DNA from: a virus
DNA: 23,539 nt
Virus record (IMG/VR): IMGVR_UViG_3300002144_000712
Coordinates: 1 to 23,539 of that record
Direction: 5' to 3' (one strand)
The notes beneath the pieces were generated by a model, which was not told the origin of the DNA, did not search any database, and saw only the letters and a program-made list of their open reading frames with translations. Of the stretch, positions 6,337 to 14,135 are shown piece after piece (the stretch's first letter is position 1; each line of letters begins with the position of its first letter). The position numbers and the translations under genes are program-made.

Positions 6337-7212
6337 TTATAAACTCAATAACATATCGATTAATTCTGGTTGTGGAAACATATCCGCTTTATCTTTGCGA
6401 ACATTTGTGTGATTCCAAAGTCCCGGTGTTTTAGTTACATATGCGACATCAAAGAAATCAAAAGCATCAGCACCTCGTGTTTTAATTAACTCAGGTAAGC
6501 CCTTTCTTACATCAATATTATCTCTATCAGCAATAAATAAAATCCATTCTCTCAATACAGAAATTTGTGTATCTGAGTATCTATGCCAGGTTTTATGACC
6601 CCTAAATGGTTTATCTAAAGTAACAATTTGAGAAGGAAGAGCCGGTGTATTAACATAAGTTTTTCCGTCTCGTACCCATCCAAAGTTATTAACTTCTATC
6701 CCTACTGAATTACGATGCATGGTGTTGTTTCCGGTACCTAGATGCCATCCATATCCACCAGATGGAAATGCTTGTACTAATTCACCATCCCACGTTGAAT
6801 CTCCATCAGTAATCTTTTGTCCACCAAGCACAAACTCAGTAGCAATTGCACCTCGCTTGTCACGACTCCAATTATCTATAGTTTTATAAGGACTATTCCA
6901 ACCTGCTGTGTGATGTAGAAATACCCAATCCTTTTTTGTAGGGCCTGCAAAATACTCTCCGCGCGGCATGAAGTGTGTTTTGATGTCAAGTTCTCCCGTC
7001 TTGGTACGGCAATCTGTAGCGTCTGTAGTTAAAAGACCCATTGCTGACCATGTTTTCGGTCCAACTATTCCATCTGGTTCTAAACGATTATCTGATTGCC
7101 AAGATTTTACTGCTGCTTCGGTTCCTTTTCCAAAGATACCATCATTTCCAATATTTAAAAATTCTTGGAGTTGTTTTACCTCAGGGCCTCTGCTTCCTAC
7201 TTTTAAAAACAT
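6337..7212 (-). CDS. Endolysin: peptidoglycan-binding domain plus N-acetylmuramoyl-L-alanine amidase
   Basis: 291 residues. Residues 1-60 are a PG_binding_1 domain (LKVGSRGPEVKQLQEFL, then DGIFGKGTEAAVKSWQ and DGIVGPKTW). Residues 85-290 fit the Amidase_2/PGRP fold: FLHHTAGW at 98-105 gives His100/101, GWHLGTGNN at 155-163, SVGIEVNN at 169-176, and NHTNVRKDKADMFP at 267-280 supplies His268 and Asp277 in the HxxxxxxxxD spacing of the third and second zinc ligands. It would cut the bond between muramic acid and L-Ala. No signal peptide is visible, so export through the holin encoded just upstream is expected. It follows two membrane-protein genes in the lysis unit. The binding domain at the N-terminus rather than the C-terminus is usual for Gram-negative phage endolysins. 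Confidence 0.92.
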   Translation of the reverse strand: MFLKVGSRGPEVKQLQEFLNIGNDGIFGKGTEAAVKSWQSDNRLEPDGIVGPKTWSAMGLLTTDATDCRTKTGELDIKTHFMPRGEYFAGPTKKDWVFLHHTAGWNSPYKTIDNWSRDKRGAIATEFVLGGQKITDGDSTWDGELVQAFPSGGYGWHLGTGNNTMHRNSVGIEVNNFGWVRDGKTYVNTPALPSQIVTLDKPFRGHKTWHRYSDTQISVLREWILFIADRDNIDVRKGLPELIKTRGADAFDFFDVAYVTKTPGLWNHTNVRKDKADMFPQPELIDMLLSL

Positions 7213-7218
7213 TTTTAG

Positions 7219-7506
7219 TTATTTTTTGATTTCTGTATTAGGGCGTAAGATTTTGAATATGTCTACAATTTTACCTCCAAAAACATATCCCCCAAATAAT
7301 ACCATTGCAAACTCTAATGCATCTATCACTATTTTAAATTTAGTTAAATCTAAATCATTTGATTTGTGCATTCCGGCAAACAATAAAATTCCTACAGTAA
7401 GGTAATATGCTACAACAGATACTAAAAGATATATTCTACCTTGAGAAAACTCTTTTTCACCTGTTTCTTTATTAAATTCTTTTAAAATGTTACTTAGCTT
7501 TGTCAT
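7219..7506 (-). CDS. Small membrane protein in the lysis unit (possible second holin or antiholin)
   Basis: 95 residues with two hydrophobic spans at about 27-45 and 62-78, an acidic/basic N-terminal arm of about 24 residues and a charged C-terminus. It overlaps the holin gene upstream by 17 bases and ends six bases before the endolysin start, a position typical for holin partners. Sequence alone does not fix its family. An antiholin, or a second pore subunit, is plausible by position. Confidence 0.75.
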   Translation of the reverse strand: MTKLSNILKEFNKETGEKEFSQGRIYLLVSVVAYYLTVGILLFAGMHKSNDLDLTKFKIVIDALEFAMVLFGGYVFGGKIVDIFKILRPNTEIKK

Positions 7507-7963
7507 TTCTTATTCCTTTATGGTTATCTATTTTATCTAAAATTTCATTTAACAATTTAGCTTCAATATATCCAGCCATTGAAGCATTTTTCAAAGCACT
7601 AATGATCTGGAATACTAAAAATGGTAATATGATTACCTCACTTAGCCAATTAACTCCTACAAATCCTTTTTCAACCGATAGTAAAACTGCTAGGATTATT
7701 ATCCATACAAATGTAGTTCTTAATACTTTTAAAGCTTTGTATGTTTTAAATCCCTCCCTTTTTGCCCCAGCAATTATCCCAAATAATCCATCCAATAACA
7801 CAACTGCAATAACTGCTAAAAATGACTCAGCATTATTGAAAGTTATGTCATAAAAATAAGCTCCTATAAAGGATAGAGTGGAGGTAGATAAAATAATAGC
7901 CAAGTTGATTGGATTTTCTAGTTTTTGAATTGTGGAATTGATGAAATCAATATGGTTATTCAT
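7490..7963 (-). CDS. Holin (phage_holin_4-like)
   Basis: 157 residues from the ATG at 7963. Hydrophobic spans at about residues 18-36, 46-66, 80-97 and 106-125. The sequence VVLLDGLFGIIAGAKREGF followed by KALKVLR resembles the D-x-x-x-G...K motif of toxin-secretion/lysis holins of the phi29/phage_holin_4 type, and SALKNASMAGYI resembles their C-terminal Asn-Ala segment. An in-frame ATG at 8002 would add MYKHDPHPKNINT, but that start is only about seven bases after the T-run of a terminator and its extra residues look unstructured; 7963 follows an A-rich leader and is preferred. It is the first gene of the lysis unit, and the endolysin lies two genes downstream. Confidence 0.8.
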   Translation of the reverse strand: MNNHIDFINSTIQKLENPINLAIILSTSTLSFIGAYFYDITFNNAESFLAVIAVVLLDGLFGIIAGAKREGFKTYKALKVLRTTFVWIIILAVLLSVEKGFVGVNWLSEVIILPFLVFQIISALKNASMAGYIEAKLLNEILDKIDNHKGIRNDKAK

Positions 7964-8009
7964 AGTATTGATATTTTTAGGATGAGGATCATGCTTATAC
8001 ATATTAAAA

Positions 8010-8032
8010 AAGGGAACAAAAATTGTTCCCTT
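8010..8032 (-). terminator. Rho-independent terminator
   Basis: On the minus strand AAGGGAACAA pairs with TTGTTCCCTT around a short T/A loop (8010-8032) and is followed directly by TTTTAAT. It separates the replication/nrd transcript from the lysis unit. The T-run ends about 40 bases before the holin start at 7963. Confidence 0.88.
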
Positions 8033-8061
8033 CTATAGATTTACTATTTTAAAATGGTAGA

Positions 8062-8232
8062 TTATTTTTTTTCTAAATACGACCATACAAACCCAACGGC
8101 TGTCATTATCCCTCCTATAATTTCTGATACTACACTTTCCTCAAGATACCCTAAAATTACTAAAGCACCCCCAATAGCTGTTAAACCATGTCTAATTAAA
8201 CCGTTAATTTGGTATTTACTTAAATTTCCCAT
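8062..8232 (-). CDS. Holin-like small membrane protein
   Basis: 56 residues from ATG 8232. The pattern RHGLTAIGGALVILGYLEES, then GGIMTAVGFVWSYLEKK, is that of a widespread phage family (RHxLTxxGG...GGxxTxxGxxWS) often annotated as putative holin (Pam3-gp28-like); this is from memory. Two short hydrophobic segments (about 15-26 and 35-49). A longer frame from 8277 overlaps the nrdA stop, but ATG 8232 has the A-rich leader AAAACAAATAA and starts at the family's usual MGNLSKYQI-like N-terminus. It ends 30 bases before a terminator, so it belongs to the nrd transcript rather than to the lysis unit downstream. Confidence 0.75.
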   Translation of the reverse strand: MGNLSKYQINGLIRHGLTAIGGALVILGYLEESVVSEIIGGIMTAVGFVWSYLEKK

Positions 8233-8273
8233 ATTTATTTGTTTTTTATTTATTATACATATTATAAAGTCCA

Positions 8274-9998
8274 TCATCCTTCACAACTCACACAAGAATC
8301 GTCCCGTGATATAGTATCTCCTCTTAAAATACTTTCTGAGCGCATGTAGTAAAGGGTTTTAATACCTTCTTTCCATGCTAATTTATGAACATCACTTATA
8401 TATTTTGGAGAATCTGATGGAGTAAATGTTAAGTTAAGTGATATTGCTTGATCAACATATTTTTGTCTTATACCATTTTGTCTAACTATTTCGTAAGGAT
8501 TAATTTCTTTAAATGTTAAGAAGATTTCCTTCTCCTCATCTGTTAAAATGTAATCAGGTAACCCCATTACAGAACCTTTATCTTTTGAAATTTGTTCCCA
8601 AACACTATTTATGTTATATCCTTTTTCCTCTAATAACTTTTCTAAAGTTGGGTTCTTTTTAATAAAAGTACCTTTTGCAGTTTTCAAATTATAAACATTT
8701 GCTGGGATAGGTTCGATTGAAGGTGATACTCCACCTGAGATATGAGCATTTGATACAGTTGGAGCAATTGCTAAATGGTGTGTATGTCTTAATCCTGTAC
8801 CTTTACACCATTCTGGTTCTCCATATTCTTTTGCTTGATCACGAGATGCTTTTAAAGATTCTTTTTCAATAAATTCAAACATTAAACGTGTATAAGAACT
8901 TGCTTGCAAACCAGCAAATGGAATATTGTTTTCCTGGAGGTATGTATGCCAACCTAATGCTCCAATACCAATAGCTCTACCTTTTACCGCTGAGCGGTAA
9001 GTGTTTTCCATGAATTTAACATTTTTTGCTCTATCAATGAATTCTTGTATTACACCCTCTAAAAACCAACATGCTACCTCAGGTAAAGTCATATCGTTTT
9101 CAAACTTGTAATCTTTCCATTCATCCCAACGTGCTAAATTCAATGAAGATAAACAACAAATGAAAGAATGTAATGGATCGGTATAAAGTGCAATTTCAGA
9201 ACATATATTTGTCATCGAAACATGCAAGTTATTCTTTTTATATGCCTGAGGATTAGCATTATTTATGTTATCTTCAAACATAATGTAAGGTTCACCTGTT
9301 TCTAAACGCGTTTTTAAAATCTCACCCCATATTTTTATAGATTTAGGATCTTTATCCTCTACTTTTTGCATAAATTCATCATCAATAACAACACATTGAT
9401 GTAAATTTAAGCACTGTCTATTAACATCCCCTTTTGGGCGTCTAATCATTAAAAATTCTTCAATGTCTGGGTGTGAAATGTGTAGGTTAACTGAAGATGC
9501 TCCTCTTCTAACTGAACCTTGGTTAGTTGCTAAAATAGTTGAGTCATAAATTTTACACCATGGAACTACACCTTCACTTTTACCGTTTCCAGAAATTTCT
9601 TTACCTCTACCTCTAATACGAGATACACCAATTCCAACACCTCCACCTTGAGAGGATAAACGCATTAGTTCAGAATTAGATCCTGCAATTCCCTCAATTG
9701 AATCGTCTGTATCAATTCCAAAACATGAAATAGGCATACCACGTTCAGTACCTAAATTTGATAGGACAGGAGAAGCTAAACATAACCAATTTTTTTCAAT
9801 AGCTTCTTGGAATATGGGTTGGAGTTCTTTCTTTTTTAATCTACGAGATGCTGATTTTGAAACCCTTCTATATGCTTTAAAAACATCTTCTCCTGGTAGT
9901 AAATAACCTTTTGAAATCATTGATAATGAGATTTCATTCATCCATTCAGGATAGTGTTTTCCCTTAATCCAATTTGTTGTGTCTACTTGTATATTCAT
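8274..9998 (-). CDS. nrdA: Class Ia ribonucleotide reductase, large subunit
   Basis: 574 residues. It reduces ribonucleotides to deoxyribonucleotides with NrdB. Active-site elements: Cys92 (PISCFG) and Cys281/282 (ICCLSS) as the redox pair candidates, Asn264-Cys266-Glu268 in MTNICSEI for thiyl chemistry, Tyr550-Tyr551 (TLYYMRS) for radical transfer, and a C-terminal CVSC (Cys569, Cys572) to receive electrons from thioredoxin or glutaredoxin. GGVSPSIEP at 422-430 is also a family signature. There is no N-terminal ATP-cone, so dATP feedback inhibition is probably absent, as expected for a phage that needs high dNTP output. No intein or intron interrupts it. It lies 12 bases after nrdB. It has every residue expected for an active enzyme. 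Confidence 0.97.
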   Translation of the reverse strand: MNIQVDTTNWIKGKHYPEWMNEISLSMISKGYLLPGEDVFKAYRRVSKSASRRLKKKELQPIFQEAIEKNWLCLASPVLSNLGTERGMPISCFGIDTDDSIEGIAGSNSELMRLSSQGGGVGIGVSRIRGRGKEISGNGKSEGVVPWCKIYDSTILATNQGSVRRGASSVNLHISHPDIEEFLMIRRPKGDVNRQCLNLHQCVVIDDEFMQKVEDKDPKSIKIWGEILKTRLETGEPYIMFEDNINNANPQAYKKNNLHVSMTNICSEIALYTDPLHSFICCLSSLNLARWDEWKDYKFENDMTLPEVACWFLEGVIQEFIDRAKNVKFMENTYRSAVKGRAIGIGALGWHTYLQENNIPFAGLQASSYTRLMFEFIEKESLKASRDQAKEYGEPEWCKGTGLRHTHHLAIAPTVSNAHISGGVSPSIEPIPANVYNLKTAKGTFIKKNPTLEKLLEEKGYNINSVWEQISKDKGSVMGLPDYILTDEEKEIFLTFKEINPYEIVRQNGIRQKYVDQAISLNLTFTPSDSPKYISDVHKLAWKEGIKTLYYMRSESILRGDTISRDDSCVSCEG

Positions 9999-10010
9999 TT
10001 TTACCTAATT

Positions 10011-10961
10011 TTATAAATCGCTCCAATCAGCGGTTGATTTTGAATAATCTGTTACTCGGTTTGCAAAGAAATCTTGATGTGTTTTACCACTTGTTAAATG
10101 TCCAAACCATTCCATTTGCTTTAAAAGATTAGGATCAATATCATTATAAATTGGTGAGTATCCAAGTTCTACTAATTTTTGATTTGCTCTTTCTTTAATG
10201 AAGTTTTTCAATTGTTCTTTATTTAACCCCTCAATATTTCCCATCTCAAATGCTTTATCAATAAAATCAAATTCTAATTTAACTGATAAATCACATGCCT
10301 CATAAATTGCTTGAGTCATTTCTTTTGTATCTAGTTCTGGGGCTTCCTCTAATAGTGTTCTATATAACCAACAACCTGCTTTTGAATGTAATGATTCATC
10401 TCTAACAGACCATTCAACTATTTGACCTGTTCCTTTCATCATGTTGCGTAATTGAAAAGACATCAAAATAGCAAATGAGGAAAATAAATTAACACCTTCT
10501 GTAAATGCTGAGAATATAGCTAGTGAAAGTGCTTTATCTTGTAATGTTTCACTAGATTGTTCAACTAAGCGGTCAATTTTTGCTTTTGCTTCTTCATCTT
10601 CCATAAAAGCTTTAAAATCATCCAAACCTAATTCTTCATTTAAACGTGCATAAGCTTCAGCATGGATTGATTCAAAATCAGCGAATACACACGCCATAGC
10701 TTTAATTTCATGTTTTGGGAACCATACTGCTACCTTTGTTGACCAATAATCGTTTACGTACGTTTCAGTTTGAGCAAATGATTTTAAAATATTACCAATA
10801 AGATTTTTTTCACTTTCAGTTAAATTCATTTTCCAGTCATTCAAGTCTGATGCTAAAGGTACTTCATCTGCTAGCCAATGAGCTTGGTGTTGTTGTTTAT
10901 AAAAATCAAATGCGGTTTGATATTCAAAAGGTTTGTAGTGGGGTCTTAATTCTGTAATCAT
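10011..10961 (-). CDS. nrdB: Class Ia ribonucleotide reductase, small (radical) subunit
   Basis: 316 residues. Ligands of the di-iron centre can be placed at Glu66 (AQTETYV; Asp in E. coli), Glu97 and His100 with radical Tyr104 (FESIHAEAY), Glu155 (FTEGVN), and Glu189/His192 (RDESLHSKAG). The Tyr is kept, so it should be a standard tyrosyl-radical protein. The C-terminus (ADWSDL) would bind NrdA. It precedes nrdA by 12 bases and follows the ART-like gene by six; the order B then A is opposite to the common bacterial operon. Confidence 0.97.
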   Translation of the reverse strand: MITELRPHYKPFEYQTAFDFYKQQHQAHWLADEVPLASDLNDWKMNLTESEKNLIGNILKSFAQTETYVNDYWSTKVAVWFPKHEIKAMACVFADFESIHAEAYARLNEELGLDDFKAFMEDEEAKAKIDRLVEQSSETLQDKALSLAIFSAFTEGVNLFSSFAILMSFQLRNMMKGTGQIVEWSVRDESLHSKAGCWLYRTLLEEAPELDTKEMTQAIYEACDLSVKLEFDFIDKAFEMGNIEGLNKEQLKNFIKERANQKLVELGYSPIYNDIDPNLLKQMEWFGHLTSGKTHQDFFANRVTDYSKSTADWSDL

Positions 10962-10967
10962 AGTTTA

Positions 10968-11714
10968 TTATTCTGTTATTGGTTCATAGTTTATAATACT
11001 TGAAGGGGGAATATTTCCGTAAGTGTATATTCCTAAATTTTTAAAATTTGGGTCATTATAGAATGTATTGTTTAAACTTGTAGTATCAATTGTTAATAAA
11101 ACTCCATTTTTAATATGATACTTCATTTTTTCCCATAATCTATTATTTGCATCTTTATCTAATGAAAAATATATTCTTTCTGGGTGTGAAGATCTTTTGT
11201 TTAGTGTTTTAGGTTTTAAACCTGTTGATTTTATATTATCTATAAATTTAGAGTTAGTAATATGATATATGTAATTTGGTGGTTTTACTACATCATCATA
11301 TTTAGGTTCAAAAACAAATATAAGGTATGTAGGTTCATTTTCATCCATTAATTGTCTAAAATCTTTTGAATTATATCTTATACTATATTGTTTTGGTTGA
11401 TTATTTAATTCAAATTTTAATATAGAAGGAAAATATCCTAGGTTATTAACTAATTTTAAAAGATTAGATATTTTTGGGTCATAAATTTGATCTGTGTATC
11501 TGGAGTATTTAATATCTAAATATTCGGGTTTAAATCCCACAATTATCTCATTAGTTCTAGGATCATCAACTAAATCTAGTTCAGGATAACCATTAAGTTG
11601 TCTTGAAAGGATATCCATTGCTTGAGGTAATTCAATTGTTTTAATTAAACCTTCATAAATCTCTCCATTGAATGGATCTCTTAATACACCCTTTAAAATC
11701 TCTATTAATTTCAA
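10968..11714 (-). CDS. Possible ADP-ribosyltransferase-fold protein (KptA/DarT-like C-terminal half)
   Basis: 248 residues. The start is TTG at 11712-11714: an in-frame TAA lies just two codons upstream and the next ATG would cut off 32 residues; MKLIEIL is a common phage N-terminus. Residues 1-140 are unrecognised. From 148 the pattern YIYHITNSKFIDNIKSTGL, then HPERIYFSLD (177-186), and IYTYGNIPPSSI near the end resembles the H-[TS]...GL...Y core of KptA/Tpt1 and DarT-type ADP-ribosyltransferases: a first-strand His, a substrate loop and a Tyr. A catalytic Glu is not certain. It sits between the helicase and nrdB, with four bases to each side. Phage ARTs modify host proteins or nucleic acids; the target is unknown here. 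Assignment is tentative. Confidence 0.55.
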   Translation of the reverse strand: MKLIEILKGVLRDPFNGEIYEGLIKTIELPQAMDILSRQLNGYPELDLVDDPRTNEIIVGFKPEYLDIKYSRYTDQIYDPKISNLLKLVNNLGYFPSILKFELNNQPKQYSIRYNSKDFRQLMDENEPTYLIFVFEPKYDDVVKPPNYIYHITNSKFIDNIKSTGLKPKTLNKRSSHPERIYFSLDKDANNRLWEKMKYHIKNGVLLTIDTTSLNNTFYNDPNFKNLGIYTYGNIPPSSIINYEPITE

Positions 11715-11717
11715 ACC

Positions 11718-13070
11718 TTAAGTATTTAGTTCAAAAAATTTATTACTTAGCATCTTTCTATCAAATTCCTCATAATCACCACTTGACATTTTTTGAGGTG
11801 CATCTTCTTCTTCATTGTAATGATCTCCAATTAAAATTTGACCATTTGATGTATTAACATCTACTTTAAAAGTTAAACCGTCTATTCCATAACGGTTTTT
11901 CATAATATGTAAACGTCCAGTACCATTTACTTTGTCTTCTTTTTTACGTGATAAAGAAATTGAAAGGTCAGTTATCATCATTTTATCATAACTTCCCGCG
12001 GCTTTATCACCCTCAATAACATTATCTTTGGCACCTGCGCGGTTTACTTGCGAAACTGACCATATTGGAATATTTAATTGCCTAGCTAATCCCTTTGTGC
12101 TTGTATAAATATCATCAATTTCACCCTTACGATCTACATTTCGTTTTCTTGTTGATAAAAGATCTATGTAATCTATGATTATTAAATCAGGTTGCATGCC
12201 TAAGTCTTTAACTTTATTTATATGAGACTCTATAGTAGATATAGTAGTTTTACCCATAGGATACTCACGAATTATTAGTTCTCCTGGAAGTTGTGAGGTT
12301 ATATCTTCTACTTCTTCTTTATGATTTTCTAGTGAATCAACAGGATGACCTGTGAAAAAAGCGTCATATCGTCTTCCTGTATAAGATTCACTTAATTCTA
12401 AAGTATAATGGATAACATTAAATCCCATTCTAACAGCATACCCACCTAATGCAACTAAAGTCCAGGATTTACCACCACCAGGATTACCAAATATTAATCC
12501 TAAATCACCATTACCTAAACCACCTTGTACTAAATCATTTATAGGTTCCCAAGGTGTAGGAACAGTTGTTCTATGATCCTCTCTATAACGGGATTCTGTA
12601 TCTTTTTTATATTCGTGTCCTATATTTTTATCTTGACCTGCTTTCATAGCTGATTCAATCAAGTATTTTATAGAATCATAATCTCCAGCTTTTAGTAAAT
12701 CAACACTATTTAATAGTGCTTTTTTAAGTTGTTGGTTTTTACAAAATGTTGAAAATTCCTCTTGAACATATATTAGATCATCTAAATCTGCTTTATATGC
12801 TTCACGTAGTTGTTCTTTTATAGAAACTTTAAGTACCTCATTATCCAACTTCTTCATTTCAACCTTTAAGATATCCATTGACATAGTTGTATGATACTTT
12901 TCATAGTATTTTAAAATTTCATTTATGACCCATTTATGTGCTGGGTTGGAGAAATACTCATCACTCAATACATCATTTATATTCTGTAAGAATTCTTTGT
13001 GTGTTAATAGAGATGAAATAACTTTCATCTGAAACGCAGGACCGTATTCATCAATTGATTGTAACGTCAT
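11718..13070 (-). CDS. Replicative DNA helicase, DnaB/T4 gp41 type
   Basis: 450 residues. The N-terminal helical domain (about 1-150) would contact primase and the C-terminal RecA-like motor unwinds DNA 5'-3' on the lagging strand. Walker A is GNPGGGKSW (195-203), the catalytic Glu lies in TLELSES (about 223-229), Walker B is LIIIDYIDLL (296-305), and the sensor SVSQVNRAG follows near 340. DKAAGSYDKMMITDLSISLS and the later KNRYG with a TFKVD end are typical of DnaB-family enzymes. Length is close to T4 gp41 (475). No primase is visible in this window. It follows the exonuclease by 33 bases, with two AATAAAAGTTAT leader repeats in between. Confidence 0.94.
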   Translation of the reverse strand: MTLQSIDEYGPAFQMKVISSLLTHKEFLQNINDVLSDEYFSNPAHKWVINEILKYYEKYHTTMSMDILKVEMKKLDNEVLKVSIKEQLREAYKADLDDLIYVQEEFSTFCKNQQLKKALLNSVDLLKAGDYDSIKYLIESAMKAGQDKNIGHEYKKDTESRYREDHRTTVPTPWEPINDLVQGGLGNGDLGLIFGNPGGGKSWTLVALGGYAVRMGFNVIHYTLELSESYTGRRYDAFFTGHPVDSLENHKEEVEDITSQLPGELIIREYPMGKTTISTIESHINKVKDLGMQPDLIIIDYIDLLSTRKRNVDRKGEIDDIYTSTKGLARQLNIPIWSVSQVNRAGAKDNVIEGDKAAGSYDKMMITDLSISLSRKKEDKVNGTGRLHIMKNRYGIDGLTFKVDVNTSNGQILIGDHYNEEEDAPQKMSSGDYEEFDRKMLSNKFFELNT

Positions 13071-13075
13071 TTTTT

Positions 13076-13108
13076 ATAACTTTTATTTTGAATATAATAA
13101 CTTTTATT
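13076..13108 (-). repeat. Direct repeat of leader motif before helicase
   Basis: AATAAAAGTTAT occurs twice on the minus strand, at 13097-13108 and 13076-13087, 21 bases apart, ahead of the helicase start at 13070. The same motif ends in ATG at the starts at 4602 and 16605, but here no ATG follows directly. Confidence 0.6.
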
Positions 13109-14132
13109 GTTTTGGGCAAAGACCCTCAAATAGATCTTTTAACCAAGTGTCTACATTCCTTATTAAACCTCCTAATTGATCTTCCTCATACATTTTGGAA
13201 AATTGTTTTGGGTGGTAATTTAAGGGATGATTTTTGATAGTTTCAAGGGCATAAGCTTTTTCCTCTTCATCCATCATAGGATTTGATAAATCCATTACTC
13301 TATATTTATCCTCTAAACCATCTACATCATGTAATAATCGAGCATATGTAATATGTTCTTTTAATTTACTTTCAGCAATATCTAGTAAATCATCTAATGA
13401 TACATAATCTCCTTGGAGTTCTGGGAAGAATTTGAATAATTTTTTAGGACCTAATCCTTTTATACCTGTTATACCATCTGAGGAATCACCCATTAATAGT
13501 TTGTAAAGTATGAAGTTGTGGGGGTATACTCCAAATTTTTCCTTTACAGTATCAGCTGTGTAATATTCTTTTTCCATAGGTCTGTAAACAATTACATTTT
13601 CATTTATTAACTGTAAATAATCTTTATCACTGGATACTATAAAAGCTCTATCTGTTGGGTCTTTAATTAGATTTTGGCACAAATGGGCAATAATATCGTC
13701 TGCCTCTACTTTAGACATTGTGATAGTTTTGACAGGTAAAGTTTTCAAATATTGAATTATTCTAACTATTTGATTTACTTTGGAATCGTCTTCCTCTTCT
13801 AAATTTTCAAACACTTCCCAGTTTGTAACTCTACTAATATTTCTATTTGATTTGTATTCAGGGATCAAATTTTTTCTATTGTTTGAGGAACCAATTCCAT
13901 CAAAAACAACAAACACTTGTGTAGGTTGAATTTGACGGACAAGGGCACCTAAAGATCTGAAGAAGCCTCCTAAACCCCCTACATGGACTCCGTTTGGATT
14001 AACTGAATTTATGGCACTAAAATTTCTAAAAAATAAGTTGAGTCCATCAATGAACATATAACGTTCTTGTTGGGGTTGTTCCTCGCCATTTTCTTGTATG
14101 TTATCAAGGAGGTTTAAAAGGTCTTTCTTCAT
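13104..14132 (-). CDS. FEN-type 5'-3' exonuclease (T4 RNase H-like / PolI N-domain-like)
   Basis: 342 residues. It removes RNA primers and flaps. Metal-binding acids: Asp29 (FIDGLN), Asp78 (VVFDG), Glu143/Asp145/Asp146 (VEADDIIA), Asp169/Asp171 (SSDKDYLQL) and Asp216/Asp219 (GDSSDG), then the helix-hairpin-helix ITGIKGLGPKK (221-231). The set is complete. Length is near T4 RNase H (305); an N-terminal extension of about 24 residues precedes MFIDG. It lies between uvsX and the helicase. Since the polymerase here lacks an attached 5' nuclease, this protein supplies that function in trans. Confidence 0.93.
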   Translation of the reverse strand: MKKDLLNLLDNIQENGEEQPQQERYMFIDGLNLFFRNFSAINSVNPNGVHVGGLGGFFRSLGALVRQIQPTQVFVVFDGIGSSNNRKNLIPEYKSNRNISRVTNWEVFENLEEEDDSKVNQIVRIIQYLKTLPVKTITMSKVEADDIIAHLCQNLIKDPTDRAFIVSSDKDYLQLINENVIVYRPMEKEYYTADTVKEKFGVYPHNFILYKLLMGDSSDGITGIKGLGPKKLFKFFPELQGDYVSLDDLLDIAESKLKEHITYARLLHDVDGLEDKYRVMDLSNPMMDEEEKAYALETIKNHPLNYHPKQFSKMYEEDQLGGLIRNVDTWLKDLFEGLCPKQ

Positions 14133-14135
14133 ATT

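Noticed and set aside
6305-6337. Ten-codon frame MAALPKITFK overlapping the amidase stop (TAATG)
   Set aside because: Too short to support as a gene and without the usual A-rich leader; kept only as part of the gap description.
6968-7405. Open frame on the plus strand, 145 codons
   Set aside because: It runs opposite the endolysin's binding domain and the small membrane gene, both with recognisable patterns; no motif in the antisense product.
7500-7853. Open frame on the plus strand, 117 codons
   Set aside because: Antisense to the holin gene; composition typical of a shadow frame.
8000-8002. ATG 8002 as holin start
   Set aside because: It lies directly after the terminator T-run and adds a Pro/His/Asn-rich arm not expected in a holin; ATG 7963 has better context.
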